Below, piece by piece: positions 32,502 to 41,827 of a stretch of 64,000 nucleotides of DNA; position 1 is the stretch's first letter, and each line of letters starts with the position of its first letter. Source of the stretch: Pseudobdellovibrionaceae bacterium (lineage in GTDB: Bacteria; Bdellovibrionota; Bdellovibrionia; Bdellovibrionales; Bdellovibrionaceae). The position numbers and the translations under genes are program-made. The stretch is from NCBI GenBank assembly GCA_019637875.1, contig JAHBUW010000012.1, positions 62,001 to 126,000 of the forward strand, read 5' to 3'. The notes beneath the pieces are model-generated. The model was not told where the DNA came from. It did no database searches and worked only from the letters and a program-made list of their open reading frames with translations.

Positions 32502-34057
32502 AGTCGAAACTGAAGGCCGTTCTGCAACCGGAGTTGTGGTTGATCCCTCTGGCGGCGCTGGTTTGTGTGGACGCGCAAGCGCAAGGTGCGAAGGTTACCC
32601 CGGTGAAGCCAACCGCGATTCGTAAAGACGCGGGCCCGACGATCGACTTGTCCGCCTTCCTCGAACAGGTCGGGCAGCGCAACGGGAACTTCCGCGCGTT
32701 GCAATCCTCGCGTGAGGCGGCGGTCGCCCGTCGCCTGCAAGGTGACCTGGAACTTTCGCCGGTTTTCACCGCGAACGCGCAAGCCGTGGACGATAAACGT
32801 CCGCAAATTTTCGGCCCCGCGTTTTCACTGACCGGAACGAAAAACCAAGAGGTCTCGCTCGGTCTTTCGAAGAAATTCTCGACGGGAACCCAAGCGTCGT
32901 TGACCGGCAGCGTTTCCGAAACCACGACGACCCTCGCGATGGCGGGCGCGCCCGAAAGCAGCACGACCAATGCGATCGGCGGACTGGGGCTTTCGGTTTC
33001 GCAAAGCTTGTGGAAGGACTTCTTCGGGACTTCGACCGACCTGCGCCGCGAGCGTGAGTCGTTAATCGAGAAGGCCGAAACCCAAGGCCTGGATCTGCAA
33101 ACACGCCAAGTGCTGATCGAAGCCGAAGGCGCGTTTTGGGATCACCTCTACTTGAAAGAAGAAATCCGTCAGCGCGAAGACTCCCTCGCGCGCGCCAAAA
33201 GAATCGAGACCTGGGTGCGCAACCGCGCTTCGAACGGGATCGGGGACCGCGCCGACGTTTTGAACGCGCAGGGCCTGGTCGCCGGCCGTGAGCTGCAACT
33301 GCTGAATAGCGAAGACGAACTGCGCGCCTCGGAAGAGAAGATTCGCGACCTGCTCGAAATGGGCGCGGCCGAGCCGCTGCCGAATCTCGCGGGAAATCTT
33401 GAGGGCGCGCGCTCGCCGCAAGCCTTCATCGACGGCGCGATCCGCGCGCGTGGAGAAACGGCCGACAGTGCCGCGCAAGTGGTGCGCTTGGACGCTTACC
33501 TGTCGGTTCTGGAAGCGAGGACCAAAGCGGTCGTCGCGCGCGAGGTCGCCGAAGGCGTGAAACCCGACTTGGTTTTGCAAGGGATGTATAAGACCAATTC
33601 CGTGGAGGACGGCATGAGTGCCGCGTTCAGCGGCGTGACCGATCCCGCGAAACCGACCACCATGGTCGGCGTGAAGTTCACCTACCTTTTGGACGGGGGC
33701 GTGAAAGATGCGGCCCGCAATTCCGCGAAAATGGAATCATTGGCGGCGGAGCAGCGTCAAAGCCGCAAGCTGATGGAAAGTCAGACCTCTTGGGAAGAGC
33801 TGCAGCGCCGTCACGCGGAGCTCACCAAGAAGATCGATGCGGCGGCGAAATCGAGCACGATCCAAACGCAAAAAGCCGACGCCGAACGCGATCGTTTGGC
33901 GAAGGGACGCACGATCACGTCCACGGTGATCCTGGCCGAACAAGACGCGGCCGAATCCCAGCTGTCGCTGGCGAAAATGCGCGCCGAGCAGCGCAAACTG
34001 GAATCGCAAGGAAGACTTTTTATCCAAATTTCCGAACAGCTTTCGGAGGCTAAATAA
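32498..34057 (+). CDS. TolC-family outer-membrane efflux channel
   Basis: The protein has 519 residues with an N-terminal signal sequence (LIPLAALVCVDAQA). The two-fold helical/barrel repeat of TolC proteins is visible: LGLSVSQSLWKDFFG before a long helix, and the second-half strand VGVKFTYLLDGGVKDAARNSAK. Long coiled-coil helices follow, rich in Glu, Gln, Lys and Arg (about 240-330 and 420-510). It would form the trimeric outer-membrane and periplasmic tunnel for the RND pump encoded next. The ATG overlaps the TetR stop (ATGA), and its TAA overlaps the RND ATG by one base. Confidence 0.9.
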   Translation: MKSKLKAVLQPELWLIPLAALVCVDAQAQGAKVTPVKPTAIRKDAGPTIDLSAFLEQVGQRNGNFRALQSSREAAVARRLQGDLELSPVFTANAQAVDDKRPQIFGPAFSLTGTKNQEVSLGLSKKFSTGTQASLTGSVSETTTTLAMAGAPESSTTNAIGGLGLSVSQSLWKDFFGTSTDLRRERESLIEKAETQGLDLQTRQVLIEAEGAFWDHLYLKEEIRQREDSLARAKRIETWVRNRASNGIGDRADVLNAQGLVAGRELQLLNSEDELRASEEKIRDLLEMGAAEPLPNLAGNLEGARSPQAFIDGAIRARGETADSAAQVVRLDAYLSVLEARTKAVVAREVAEGVKPDLVLQGMYKTNSVEDGMSAAFSGVTDPAKPTTMVGVKFTYLLDGGVKDAARNSAKMESLAAEQRQSRKLMESQTSWEELQRRHAELTKKIDAAAKSSTIQTQKADAERDRLAKGRTITSTVILAEQDAAESQLSLAKMRAEQRKLESQGRLFIQISEQLSEAK

Positions 34058-37000
34058 TGAATCTCGCATCACTCTCCATCAAACGACCGATCTTCATCAC
34101 GTGTATCGTGAGTCTGATGCTGATCCTGGGGTTCTTCTCGCTGAAGAAGATGCCCGTCGATCTGTTTCCGGACGTGACGTTCCCGATCGTTTTCGTCCAG
34201 ACCATCTATCCCGGTGCGTCCCCTGTCGACGTTGAAAAACTGATCGTGAAGCCCATCGAAGACGAACTCGGTTCGCTGTCGGGTCTGAAGACTTTGACTT
34301 CGACCGCGGCCGAGTCGGTGGGTTACGTCATCCTTGAGTTTCAGCTCGGGACCGACGTCAAAGACGCCGAACAACAGGTGCGTCAGCGACTGGGGAATAT
34401 CCAGCGGACTCTTCCGGCCGATATGGAAACGCCGATCGTGCGTCGTTTCGATCCCGCGGATCAAGCGATCATCCGTTTGGCCGTCATCAGCGAGATGCCG
34501 CCCGCCGAACTTTTCGATATGGTGGATGAACTCGTCAAACCGCAGTTCGAGACCATCGATGGCGTCGGTCAAGTCGACATCATCGGGGGCCGTAAGCGCG
34601 AGATCCAGGTCCTCGTCGACAAAAAGAAAGTTGAAGACCGTCGTTTGTCGCTGTCGCAGATCGCGGACAAGATCCGCGCGACTTCGAAGGACGTTCCCGT
34701 CGGGAAACTGGACTCGGGCAAGTCCGAGATGTCCTACCGCGCCAGCGGTGAATTCGAGTCCATCGGTTCGATCAATAACGTGAACGTCAGCTTTTTCGGT
34801 TCGGACGTCTCGACGCCGCTGTCGCAAGTCGCGCGGGTCGTCGAGGGCCTGGAAGAAGAGACGGCGTTTTCGACCTTGATGACCCGTGGCGGGAATTTCG
34901 AAAGAAAACCCGCGATCTTTCTGGACGTCTTTAAACAGTCCGGCGGGAACTCGGTGGCCGTCGTCGATCAGGTCTTGTCCCGTCTGGGCAAGGTGAACGA
35001 GACCCTCGCGGCCAAGGGAATTTCCGCGAAAATTGAACGCGTCCGCGACACGGCGGGACCCATCCGGCTGAACATCTTTGACGTCACCGAATCCATCGTG
35101 ATCGGGATCATCCTTTGCGTCGTCGTCGTTTTGTTCTTCCTGGGTTCGTTCCGTTCGACGTTCATCACGGGGATGGCGCTGCCGAACTCGCTGTTGGGCG
35201 GTTTCGTCCTGATGTACGCGATGGGCTTTTCGATCAATATCATGTCGCTGCTCGCGCTGTCGCTGGCGGTCGGTCTATTGATCGATGACGCGATCGTCGT
35301 GCGGGAAAACATCTTCCGTCACTTGGAAATGGGGAAAAGCCCGAAGGATGCGGCCCTCGAAGGGACGTCCGAAGTGGCGCTCGCCGTCGTCGCCACGACC
35401 CTCGTCGTGATCGCGGTCTTCGGGCCGATCGCGTTCTTGGATGGAATCATCGGCCAGTTTTTCCGACAGTTCGGATTGACGGTCTGTTTTACCATGTTGA
35501 TTTCGCTGTTCGATGCGTTCACGGTCGCGCCGATGCTGTCGGCTTACATGGCCGCGCCCGTTCACGGCGAGAAGAAGGGGTTCTGGAACAGCATCTTCAA
35601 GAAATTTGACGCTTTCCAGACGAAGCTGGAAAACGTGTACGTCGTGATCCTGAAGTGGGTCATGCGTTACCGCATGGTCACCCTGGGCGGCGCGGTCGTG
35701 ATCTTCGTCGCGTCCATGTCGCTGGTCGCGTTCATCCCGAAAACCTTCTTGCCCGCAGGGGATAACGGAGAGTTCGCCGTGATGGTGGAGCTGCCGGTGG
35801 GGTCGTCGATGTCGCAAACCAAAGAAACCGTCAAAGCGGTCGAAGACAGACTCAAGGAGCTGTCCGAGATCGAGCTGATGGCGACCGTCGTCGGCTCGAC
35901 GCAAGGGGCTTCGGCGGCGAACAAGGGGACCGTTTTCGTGGCGTTGGTGCCCGCGAAAGAGCGCTCGGCCAATACCTCGCAGGTGAAAGAAAAGGTGCGT
36001 GAGTTCTTCAAGGGAGATACGTCGGGTACGATCTTTTCGGTCGGCGATATCGATATCGGCGGTGGTAACCAAAAGATCTTCAACCTGAATTTGTTCGGCG
36101 AGAACTTGGAAGAGCTGGCGGCTTACGCGGATAAGTTCAAAGCACGTTTCGAGAAAATTCCCGGCGTCGTCGACGTCGATACGAACTTCCGGGCGGGGAA
36201 GCCCGAATTCCACGTCGCGTTTGACCGCGTGAAATCCGAGCAGCTCGGGGTCTCGACCGTGATGGCGGGAGCCGAACTGCGTGCGCGGGTTGAAGGAACG
36301 GTGGCCTCGACTTACCGTAAGGATGGTCGCGAATACGATATCCGCGTTCGTTTGGACGAACAAGATCGTGACTTGCGCAAGAACTTCAATTCGACGCTGG
36401 TTCCGAACGTCAATATGGATAAGATCCCTTTGAACCGGGTCGCCCACGGGGTCGAGAAAGTCGCGTACTCGCAGATCAACCGTTCGAACAAAGCGCGCTA
36501 CATTCAGATCAATGCCGGTCTGGGGCCGGATGGCTCGCTCGGGACGGTCATGGCCGAAGCCGAACGTATCCTGAAAGAGGACCCGGAGCTCAAGATGCCC
36601 GCGGGCATCAGCTACCGCTTCCTGGGGCAGGCCGAGAACTTCCAAGAGCTCATCGCGAACATGCTCATGGCGATGTTCTTAGGGGTCGTTTTCATCTACT
36701 TGGTGCTCGCTTCGCTGTACGAGAGCTTCGTGACGCCGTTTGCGATCTTGCTGGCGCTGCCGCTGGCGATCTGCGGGGCGATGGTCGCTTTGTTCATGTT
36801 CGGCAAGTCGATCGACTTGTTCAGTATGATCGGGATCGTGCTATTGCTCGGGGTCGTGGCCAAGAACTCCATCCTTCTGGTCGATTACACGAACCAGATG
36901 ATGGATCAAGGTGTCGATCGCACGAAAGCGCTGATCGAGGCGGGACGCGTCCGTCTGCGCCCGATCTTGATGACGTCGCTCGCGCTGATCGCGGGAATGA

Positions 37001-37254
37001 TTCCGATCGCTTACGGTCTGAACGAAGCGTCGGCGCAGCGGACTTCGATGGGGATCGCGATCATCGGGGGTCTGATCAGTTCGACGATTTTGACTCTGGT
37101 CGTGGTGCCGGCGGCGTTCGGTTACATCGACGACTTCCGGATCTTCTTCCACCGCAAGATCTTGCGTCGGAAGGACTACAATCCCCACGGTCAGGGGCCG
37201 ACGCCTCCGACCTCCTCCACGAACGGTCATCACGACCTGCCGATGGCGAAGTAA
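34057..37254 (+). CDS. RND efflux transporter (HAE1/AcrB type)
   Basis: The protein has 1065 residues, full length for the family. The N-terminus is LASLSIKRPIFITCIVSLML. The proton-relay pair is in the fourth membrane helix, LSLAVGLLIDDAIVVRENIF (Asp410-Asp411). The porter-domain signature PVDLFPDVTFPIVFVQTIYP and the second-half helix VFIYLVLASLYESFVTPFAI are present. It would be a trimeric inner-membrane proton antiporter expelling hydrophobic compounds. Unlike most RND operons there is no periplasmic adaptor gene here: the channel gene abuts directly. The adaptor must be encoded elsewhere or be dispensable. A strong terminator follows the stop. Confidence 0.95.
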   Translation: MNLASLSIKRPIFITCIVSLMLILGFFSLKKMPVDLFPDVTFPIVFVQTIYPGASPVDVEKLIVKPIEDELGSLSGLKTLTSTAAESVGYVILEFQLGTDVKDAEQQVRQRLGNIQRTLPADMETPIVRRFDPADQAIIRLAVISEMPPAELFDMVDELVKPQFETIDGVGQVDIIGGRKREIQVLVDKKKVEDRRLSLSQIADKIRATSKDVPVGKLDSGKSEMSYRASGEFESIGSINNVNVSFFGSDVSTPLSQVARVVEGLEEETAFSTLMTRGGNFERKPAIFLDVFKQSGGNSVAVVDQVLSRLGKVNETLAAKGISAKIERVRDTAGPIRLNIFDVTESIVIGIILCVVVVLFFLGSFRSTFITGMALPNSLLGGFVLMYAMGFSINIMSLLALSLAVGLLIDDAIVVRENIFRHLEMGKSPKDAALEGTSEVALAVVATTLVVIAVFGPIAFLDGIIGQFFRQFGLTVCFTMLISLFDAFTVAPMLSAYMAAPVHGEKKGFWNSIFKKFDAFQTKLENVYVVILKWVMRYRMVTLGGAVVIFVASMSLVAFIPKTFLPAGDNGEFAVMVELPVGSSMSQTKETVKAVEDRLKELSEIELMATVVGSTQGASAANKGTVFVALVPAKERSANTSQVKEKVREFFKGDTSGTIFSVGDIDIGGGNQKIFNLNLFGENLEELAAYADKFKARFEKIPGVVDVDTNFRAGKPEFHVAFDRVKSEQLGVSTVMAGAELRARVEGTVASTYRKDGREYDIRVRLDEQDRDLRKNFNSTLVPNVNMDKIPLNRVAHGVEKVAYSQINRSNKARYIQINAGLGPDGSLGTVMAEAERILKEDPELKMPAGISYRFLGQAENFQELIANMLMAMFLGVVFIYLVLASLYESFVTPFAILLALPLAICGAMVALFMFGKSIDLFSMIGIVLLLGVVAKNSILLVDYTNQMMDQGVDRTKALIEAGRVRLRPILMTSLALIAGMIPIAYGLNEASAQRTSMGIAIIGGLISSTILTLVVVPAAFGYIDDFRIFFHRKILRRKDYNPHGQGPTPPTSSTNGHHDLPMAK

Positions 37255-37260
37255 AAAGAA

Positions 37261-37287
37261 AAACCCGGCTCCGGCCGGGTTTTTTTA
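37261..37287. terminator. Bidirectional rho-independent terminator
   Basis: AAACCCGGC, loop TCCG, GCCGGGTTT forms a perfect 9-bp stem directly after the RND stop and is followed by a T-tract. On the opposite strand an A/T-rich flank gives a shorter tract. It also overlaps the SelO stop codon at 37285, so it separates the two convergent units. Confidence 0.9.
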
Positions 37288-38688
37288 TGCGTGACCGCGA
37301 TGACCGTACAGACCGCGCATCGCGCGCAGTTCGTTGATGCGGTACTGGTAAAGTCCCCAGTCGTCACGGAAGCGGATCGCATCCCAGATCGCCTCGATCT
37401 CATCGATCAAAAGAGTGACCGGCGCCGTGCGGGTGAAATAAGGGTCTTGCGCGTGGTTCGCGTTCGCGATTTGGTAGTCGTTCCATTGACGCATGAATTC
37501 TTGCGCCCGCGCGGATTGGTAGGCGGGAAGCGAGTCGGGGCTCACGTTGCGGCCGCGATAGAAATCGAAAAAGGTCCGTTCGAACGGTGCGCGGCTTTCG
37601 GCGAGGAAGTCAAAAAGCGCGATCAAGAGCGCCTCGTCATGATCTTCGCCGCGTGATTTGATGTTCAGACGCCGGCAGAGATGCGCGCGGGCCTTCGCGT
37701 GCAGCACGTTTTGGTAGTAAGGCCCGATCTCTTCCAGATTCAATTGCGGTTCGAGCACGCGCAGGCAAAAGCCCAATTGGTGCAAATTCCAAAGCACCGC
37801 GTGGGGCTGCTCGCCGTACGCGTAAAGTCCCGACTGATCAAAGTACGCCGCCGTGAACGTCGGGTCGTAATGGGGTAGAAAGCGGAACGGACCGTAGTCG
37901 AAACTTTCCCCGGTGATGTTCATGTTGTCGGTGTTCAGGACTCCGTGGACGAAGCCCGCCATCATCCACTGCGCGACCAAATCGGCGGTCCGGTGAATGA
38001 CCTGGGTGAAAAGTTCGGTGACTTCGCCTTTTTGCGTGAACGCGTTTTCGAACGGCGGGCGCACCAGATGCTCCCGCGTATAGGCGAACAGTTTGTGAAG
38101 TTGCGCCGTCTGCTGCAGGTAAGTGACGCGTTGGAACGTCCCGAAGCGGATATGGGAATGACTGAAGCGGGTCAGCACCGCCGAACGAGTGGGCGAGGGC
38201 TCGTCGTTTCGTTGCAGCTCTTCGCCCGTTTCGAAAAAGGCGAGCGTGCGACTGGTGCGCACGCCGAGCGATTCCAAGAGTTCGGTGGCGAGGCTTTCGC
38301 GAACGGCGCCCTTCAGTGTCAGTCGTCCATCGCCGCGACGAGAGTAGGGCGTTTGCCCGGAGCCTTTGGTGCCGAGCTCCCACAGGACGTCACCCTCTTT
38401 GAATTGCGCGAAGCTAAATCCGCGACCGTCACCGAGCTCGGGATTGTATTGTTGGAATTGGTGTCCATGATAACGAAGCGCGAGGGGCTGCGGGAGCGAG
38501 CCGGGAACGGGTTGGAACTCTCCTAGGTGTGTCTTCAGTTCGCTCGCGCCCCAGCGCAGCTGATCGCAGAGGCTGGGGTTGTAGTAGCGCAGCTCCAAGC
38601 GGGGAAATTTCGCGGCCTCGACCGGATCGTAAAAGTCGGGGCCGAGGTCCAGAAGAGTTGAGCTAGGAAGCAGTGAAGAGTTCGTCAC
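37285..38688 (-). CDS. selO: SelO-type protein adenylyltransferase
   Basis: The protein has 467 residues. SelO is a pseudokinase-fold enzyme that transfers AMP from ATP to Ser, Thr or Tyr of other proteins and is linked to redox stress. Family motifs are LALRYHGHQFQQYNPELGDG, LWELGTKGSGQTPYSRRGDG, LKGAVRESLATELLESLGV, and the metal/active-site region FVHGVLNTDNMNITGESFDY with DYGPF. The C-terminal Cys redox motif of longer homologues is not seen, and the protein ends in YGHRGHA. It is divergent from the HiPIP gene, with phased repeats in between. Confidence 0.95.
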   Translation of the reverse strand: MTNSSLLPSSTLLDLGPDFYDPVEAAKFPRLELRYYNPSLCDQLRWGASELKTHLGEFQPVPGSLPQPLALRYHGHQFQQYNPELGDGRGFSFAQFKEGDVLWELGTKGSGQTPYSRRGDGRLTLKGAVRESLATELLESLGVRTSRTLAFFETGEELQRNDEPSPTRSAVLTRFSHSHIRFGTFQRVTYLQQTAQLHKLFAYTREHLVRPPFENAFTQKGEVTELFTQVIHRTADLVAQWMMAGFVHGVLNTDNMNITGESFDYGPFRFLPHYDPTFTAAYFDQSGLYAYGEQPHAVLWNLHQLGFCLRVLEPQLNLEEIGPYYQNVLHAKARAHLCRRLNIKSRGEDHDEALLIALFDFLAESRAPFERTFFDFYRGRNVSPDSLPAYQSARAQEFMRQWNDYQIANANHAQDPYFTRTAPVTLLIDEIEAIWDAIRFRDDWGLYQYRINELRAMRGLYGHRGHA

Positions 38689-38731
38689 GCGCGCCTCGCA
38701 AAATAATCGAAATTTGCGGGGAGAGGGAGCA

Positions 38732-38787
38732 TTGCGCGCAGCGCAAGTGAAAAGCAGTTGAGAATGGGGTGAGAATCAATTGAGAAT
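38732..38787. promoter_or_regulatory. Palindrome and three phased TGAGAAT repeats before the HiPIP gene
   Basis: TTGCGC-GCA-GCGCAA (38732-38746) is a perfect inverted repeat. It is followed by three TGAGAAT repeats beginning at 38760, 38770 and 38781, each about one helical turn apart. They lie 49-76 nt before the HiPIP ATG in the region shared with selO and look like tandem activator sites. Confidence 0.45.
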
Positions 38788-38835
38788 AGCTCTGCCGAGC
38801 TTTGGAATCGGCTCTCCACTCGAAAGGAGTCTCTT

Positions 38836-39219
38836 ATGACCACTCGTCGTCAACTGCTGAAAACTCTCCCGGCCATCGTGGGTGTCGGTCTGCTCGGAGG
38901 CGCCAGTCTCGCCTCGGCTCAAGAACGTCGTCGCGCGAAGAAGGCGGACGCCGGAGGCGCCGCGGGCGCACTGCCGCCTGTCGATCCCGCGAAGGATCCC
39001 ATGGCGAAGTCGGTGAACTACGTCGAGAAGCACGCGGATATGAAAAAAGCCGAGCTGAAAACCGAGCGCCAAAGCGTCGCTTGGGACAAGCAGTTCTGCA
39101 ACAACTGCCAGCTTCACACCGTCGTCGCCGGTCAAACGGCACGTGTGGGCTGTACGCTCTTCAGCGGCAAAACCGTCGCCGCCGAGGGCTGGTGCAGCAG
39201 TTGGGCAAAGAAATCGTGA
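38836..39219 (+). CDS. High-potential iron-sulfur protein (HiPIP)
   Basis: The protein has 127 residues. A twin-arginine signal (MTTRRQLLKTLPAIVGVGLL) ends at ASAQE, consistent with export of a folded Fe-S protein by Tat. The mature domain has the HiPIP cysteine pattern FCNNCQLH, GCTLFSGK and EGWCSSW (Cys88, 91, 106, 120), ligating one [4Fe-4S] cluster with a high redox potential. HiPIPs carry electrons in the periplasm between the bc1 complex and oxidases or reaction centres. A lysine-rich linker precedes the domain. It appears monocistronic under its own phased-repeat promoter. Confidence 0.95.
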   Translation: MTTRRQLLKTLPAIVGVGLLGGASLASAQERRRAKKADAGGAAGALPPVDPAKDPMAKSVNYVEKHADMKKAELKTERQSVAWDKQFCNNCQLHTVVAGQTARVGCTLFSGKTVAAEGWCSSWAKKS

Positions 39220-39275
39220 ATTGACACGCACTCCCCCCTTTCCTAACGTGGGAGCGATTTCGGAGGTGGGAGCCA

Positions 39276-40094
39276 GTGCGACCGATTTCATTTCTAGTCC
39301 TGTGCTTGGCGCTGAGTTTGGTCGGCGCCTCCGCGCATGCGCTTCCCGTGCGCATCACGGAAAATTCCGTCGAGATCGCGATCAATCAACAGTACGCGAT
39401 CTATTTACGTCCCCAAGGGATCTCGCTGCGGGGAATTCAACTTCATTGGGTCGAGGACGTTCAAGTCTCGGACAAAGGCCGCATCGAGCGTTCCGACATC
39501 GGTTCGGTGATCAAGGCTGCGGACGCCATCGGCAATCCCATCGAAATTCAGTGCGTCTCGTCCTTCGTTTCGCAGAACGAGCGTCTGGTGTTCGATCCGC
39601 GTTTGGCTTTGAATCCGTCGTGCATCGTGAACACGACGCCGTCGCCCATGAGCGAAGCCGACTTCTCGGTCGCCGAGTGGTATCCCCATGCCGGCGCCGT
39701 GGATCGTTATTCGTTCCACGCTCTTTATGATGCCTTCGATCTGTTCCTGACCCGGCGTGGGTACTATACGCCGTCGTGGAACCGCGACTCTTGGATTTTG
39801 CGGGCCAAGGTGAACTCCTCTTTGAACGTCGACCGGCTTTGGATCTTCGCGAGCGCCCTCATCGATCGCGAGTCCTTGAACATCGAAAAACGCGCCGACT
39901 GTCACGGCGAAGTCTATCGCCAGCCCACGGGCAAACATAACGGCGACATCGAGTTGGCCGACGCGTGGGGCGTTTCGCCCTCGTACACCTGCCGAATTCA
40001 GATTTATCGTTACTCCAAGATTTGTTACGGTCCTCAGCCCGGGGATTGCGAGTACGAATGGGCGCCTTGCGAAGGCGCGGCCTGCACCCCCTAA
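39276..40094 (+). CDS. Exported protein of unknown function
   Basis: The protein has 272 residues. A signal peptide (ISFLVLCLALSLVGASAHA) precedes a beta-rich domain. The mature protein includes ITENSVEIAINQQYAIYLRP, LLGRRV-free strands such as YYTPSWNRDSWILRAKVNSS, and a Cys-rich C-terminus (CHGEVY, YTCRIQIYRYSKICYG, DCEYEWAPCEGAAC). I do not recognise a family. I chose a GTG at 39276 because GGAGGTGGGAG lies just upstream. It ends just before a bidirectional terminator. Confidence 0.6.
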   Translation: MRPISFLVLCLALSLVGASAHALPVRITENSVEIAINQQYAIYLRPQGISLRGIQLHWVEDVQVSDKGRIERSDIGSVIKAADAIGNPIEIQCVSSFVSQNERLVFDPRLALNPSCIVNTTPSPMSEADFSVAEWYPHAGAVDRYSFHALYDAFDLFLTRRGYYTPSWNRDSWILRAKVNSSLNVDRLWIFASALIDRESLNIEKRADCHGEVYRQPTGKHNGDIELADAWGVSPSYTCRIQIYRYSKICYGPQPGDCEYEWAPCEGAACTP

Positions 40095-40097
40095 AAT

Positions 40098-40127
40098 AAA
40101 AAAGGCACCCCGCAGGGTGCCTTTTTT
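40098..40127. terminator. Bidirectional rho-independent terminator
   Basis: AAAAAAGGCACCC, loop CGCA, GGGTGCCTTTTTT forms a 13-bp symmetric hairpin with poly-A and poly-T arms. It terminates both the exported-protein gene (+, ends 40094) and the acyl-CoA ligase gene (-, ends 40154). Confidence 0.93.
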
Positions 40128-40153
40128 ATTCGTTCTCTTTGTCGACGGCAGTC

Positions 40154-41827
40154 TTACGCGGAGTCGCGCAGCGCGCGGCGCAGGATTTTACCGACGTTCG
40201 TTTTCGGAAGTTCGCTGCGGAACTCGACCTGCTTCGGAACCTTGTAGTTCGTCAGGCTTTGCTTCGCGTGTTTGATCACGTCTTCGGCCTTGAGGTTCGG
40301 ATCTTTGCGCACGACGAAGGCTTTGACCGCTTCGCCGGTGTCCTCGTTGGGGACGCCGACCACGGCGACTTCAAGGACGCCCGGGTGGCTGGCGATCGCC
40401 TCTTCCACCTCGTTCGGATAGACGTTGAAGCCCGAGACGAGGATCATGTCCTTCTTGCGATCGACGATTTTGAAGTAACCGTTCTCCATCATGACGGCCA
40501 TGTCGCCCGTGCGCAGCCATCCGTCGTTCAAAACTTTCGCGGTTTCGTCCGGACGTTTGTAGTAACCCTGCATGACCTGCGGTCCTTGGATGCAGAGTTC
40601 GCCTTCCTCGCCCACCGCGACTTCTTTGCCGTCGTCGTCGACGACTTTGACCACGGTCGAGGGAAGCGGGATGCCGATGGTGCCGATGATGTCGCCGCCG
40701 TTGATGGGATTGCAGCAGGCGACGGGCGAAGATTCGGTCAATCCGTAACCTTCAAGCAGCGGCGTCTTCGTGAGTTTCCGCCAGCGTTCGACGACCGATT
40801 TCTGCAGCGCCATCGCGCCGCCGACGGAAATCTTGCAGTTCGAGAAATCGATTTTGTCGAAGTCGGGGTGATTCATCAAACCGTTGTACAGCGTGTTCAC
40901 GCCCGTCATCGCCGTGAACTTCGTCGTCCGCAGCGTCTTGATGAAGCCGGGAATGTCGCGCGGATTCGTGATCAGGATGTTGCGCGCTCCGTAGCGCATG
41001 AACGCCAGGCAATTCACCGTGAGCGAGAAGATGTGGTACAGCGGAAGCGCGGTGATGATGTGCTCTTGACCTTTACGCAAAAGCGGCTTCATCCACTGAA
41101 CGATCTGTTCCATGTTCGCGCAGATGTTCCGGTGCGTGAGGACCGCGCCTTTCGAAACGCCCGTCGTGCCGCCGGTGTATTGCAAAAACGCCGTGTCGTC
41201 GAGGGTCAGCTCGGCCGGAGTGTAGGGCTTCGCCGAGCCGATCTCGAGCGCCTGACGGAAACGGTACGCCGTCGGCAAATTGTAGGCGGGCACCATTTTC
41301 TTCACGTACTTCACGACCGCGTTCACGATCATGGATTTCGGGAAAGGGAGCAGGTCCCCGATGTCGGTCACGACGATCGATTCGATCGGCGTTTCTTTCA
41401 GGATTTTTTCGAGATTCGAACCGTAGTTCGAGAGGATCACGATCGCCTTCACGCCGGCGTCTTTGAACTGGTGACGCATTTCCACGGGGGTGTAGAGAGG
41501 GTTCGTATTCACGACGATGAGTCCGGCGCGCAGCGCTCCGAAGAGCGCGACGGGGAATTGCAGAAGGTTCGGCATCTGGATGGCGATGCGGTCGCCCTTC
41601 TTCAGTTTCAGCTCGTTTTGCAGAAACGAAGCGAATTGGCCCGACATCCGGTCCAGGTCGCGAAAGCTCAAAGAGACGTCCATGTTCGTGAAGGCGGGGG
41701 CGTCCCCGTGTTCACGAATGGCCTCGTCGATCACGGTCAAGATGGACTTGAACGGAGTCAGATCGATCTCGCGACTCACACCTTCGGGGTACGAACGCAG
41801 CCAGGGTTTTTGTTGCGATGACGTCAT
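40154..41827 (-). CDS. fadD: Long-chain fatty-acid-CoA ligase
   Basis: The protein has 557 residues and activates fatty acids with ATP and CoA, typically at the inner membrane. ANL-family motifs are AFLQYTGGTTGVSKGAVLTH (P-loop), EGYGLTESSPVACCNP, GDMAVMMENGYFKIVDRKKD and ILVSGFNVYPNEVEE, and PKTNVGKILRRALRD holds the C-terminal acyl-adenylation lysine. The ATG at 41827 has AGGGA upstream; a longer frame to 41899 lacks a site. The divergent neighbour is a lipoprotein gene 269 nt away. Role in beta-oxidation or phospholipid recycling is inferred. Confidence 0.94.
   Translation of the reverse strand: MTSSQQKPWLRSYPEGVSREIDLTPFKSILTVIDEAIREHGDAPAFTNMDVSLSFRDLDRMSGQFASFLQNELKLKKGDRIAIQMPNLLQFPVALFGALRAGLIVVNTNPLYTPVEMRHQFKDAGVKAIVILSNYGSNLEKILKETPIESIVVTDIGDLLPFPKSMIVNAVVKYVKKMVPAYNLPTAYRFRQALEIGSAKPYTPAELTLDDTAFLQYTGGTTGVSKGAVLTHRNICANMEQIVQWMKPLLRKGQEHIITALPLYHIFSLTVNCLAFMRYGARNILITNPRDIPGFIKTLRTTKFTAMTGVNTLYNGLMNHPDFDKIDFSNCKISVGGAMALQKSVVERWRKLTKTPLLEGYGLTESSPVACCNPINGGDIIGTIGIPLPSTVVKVVDDDGKEVAVGEEGELCIQGPQVMQGYYKRPDETAKVLNDGWLRTGDMAVMMENGYFKIVDRKKDMILVSGFNVYPNEVEEAIASHPGVLEVAVVGVPNEDTGEAVKAFVVRKDPNLKAEDVIKHAKQSLTNYKVPKQVEFRSELPKTNVGKILRRALRDSA

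Noticed and set aside
35275-36645. A 456-codon minus-strand frame within the RND gene
   Set aside because: It is antisense to a full-length, well-conserved transporter. Low-complexity composition marks it as a shadow.
40139-41821. A 560-codon open frame on the plus strand opposite fadD
   Set aside because: The fadD frame contains every ANL motif. The opposite frame is His/Arg/Asp-rich with no family features.
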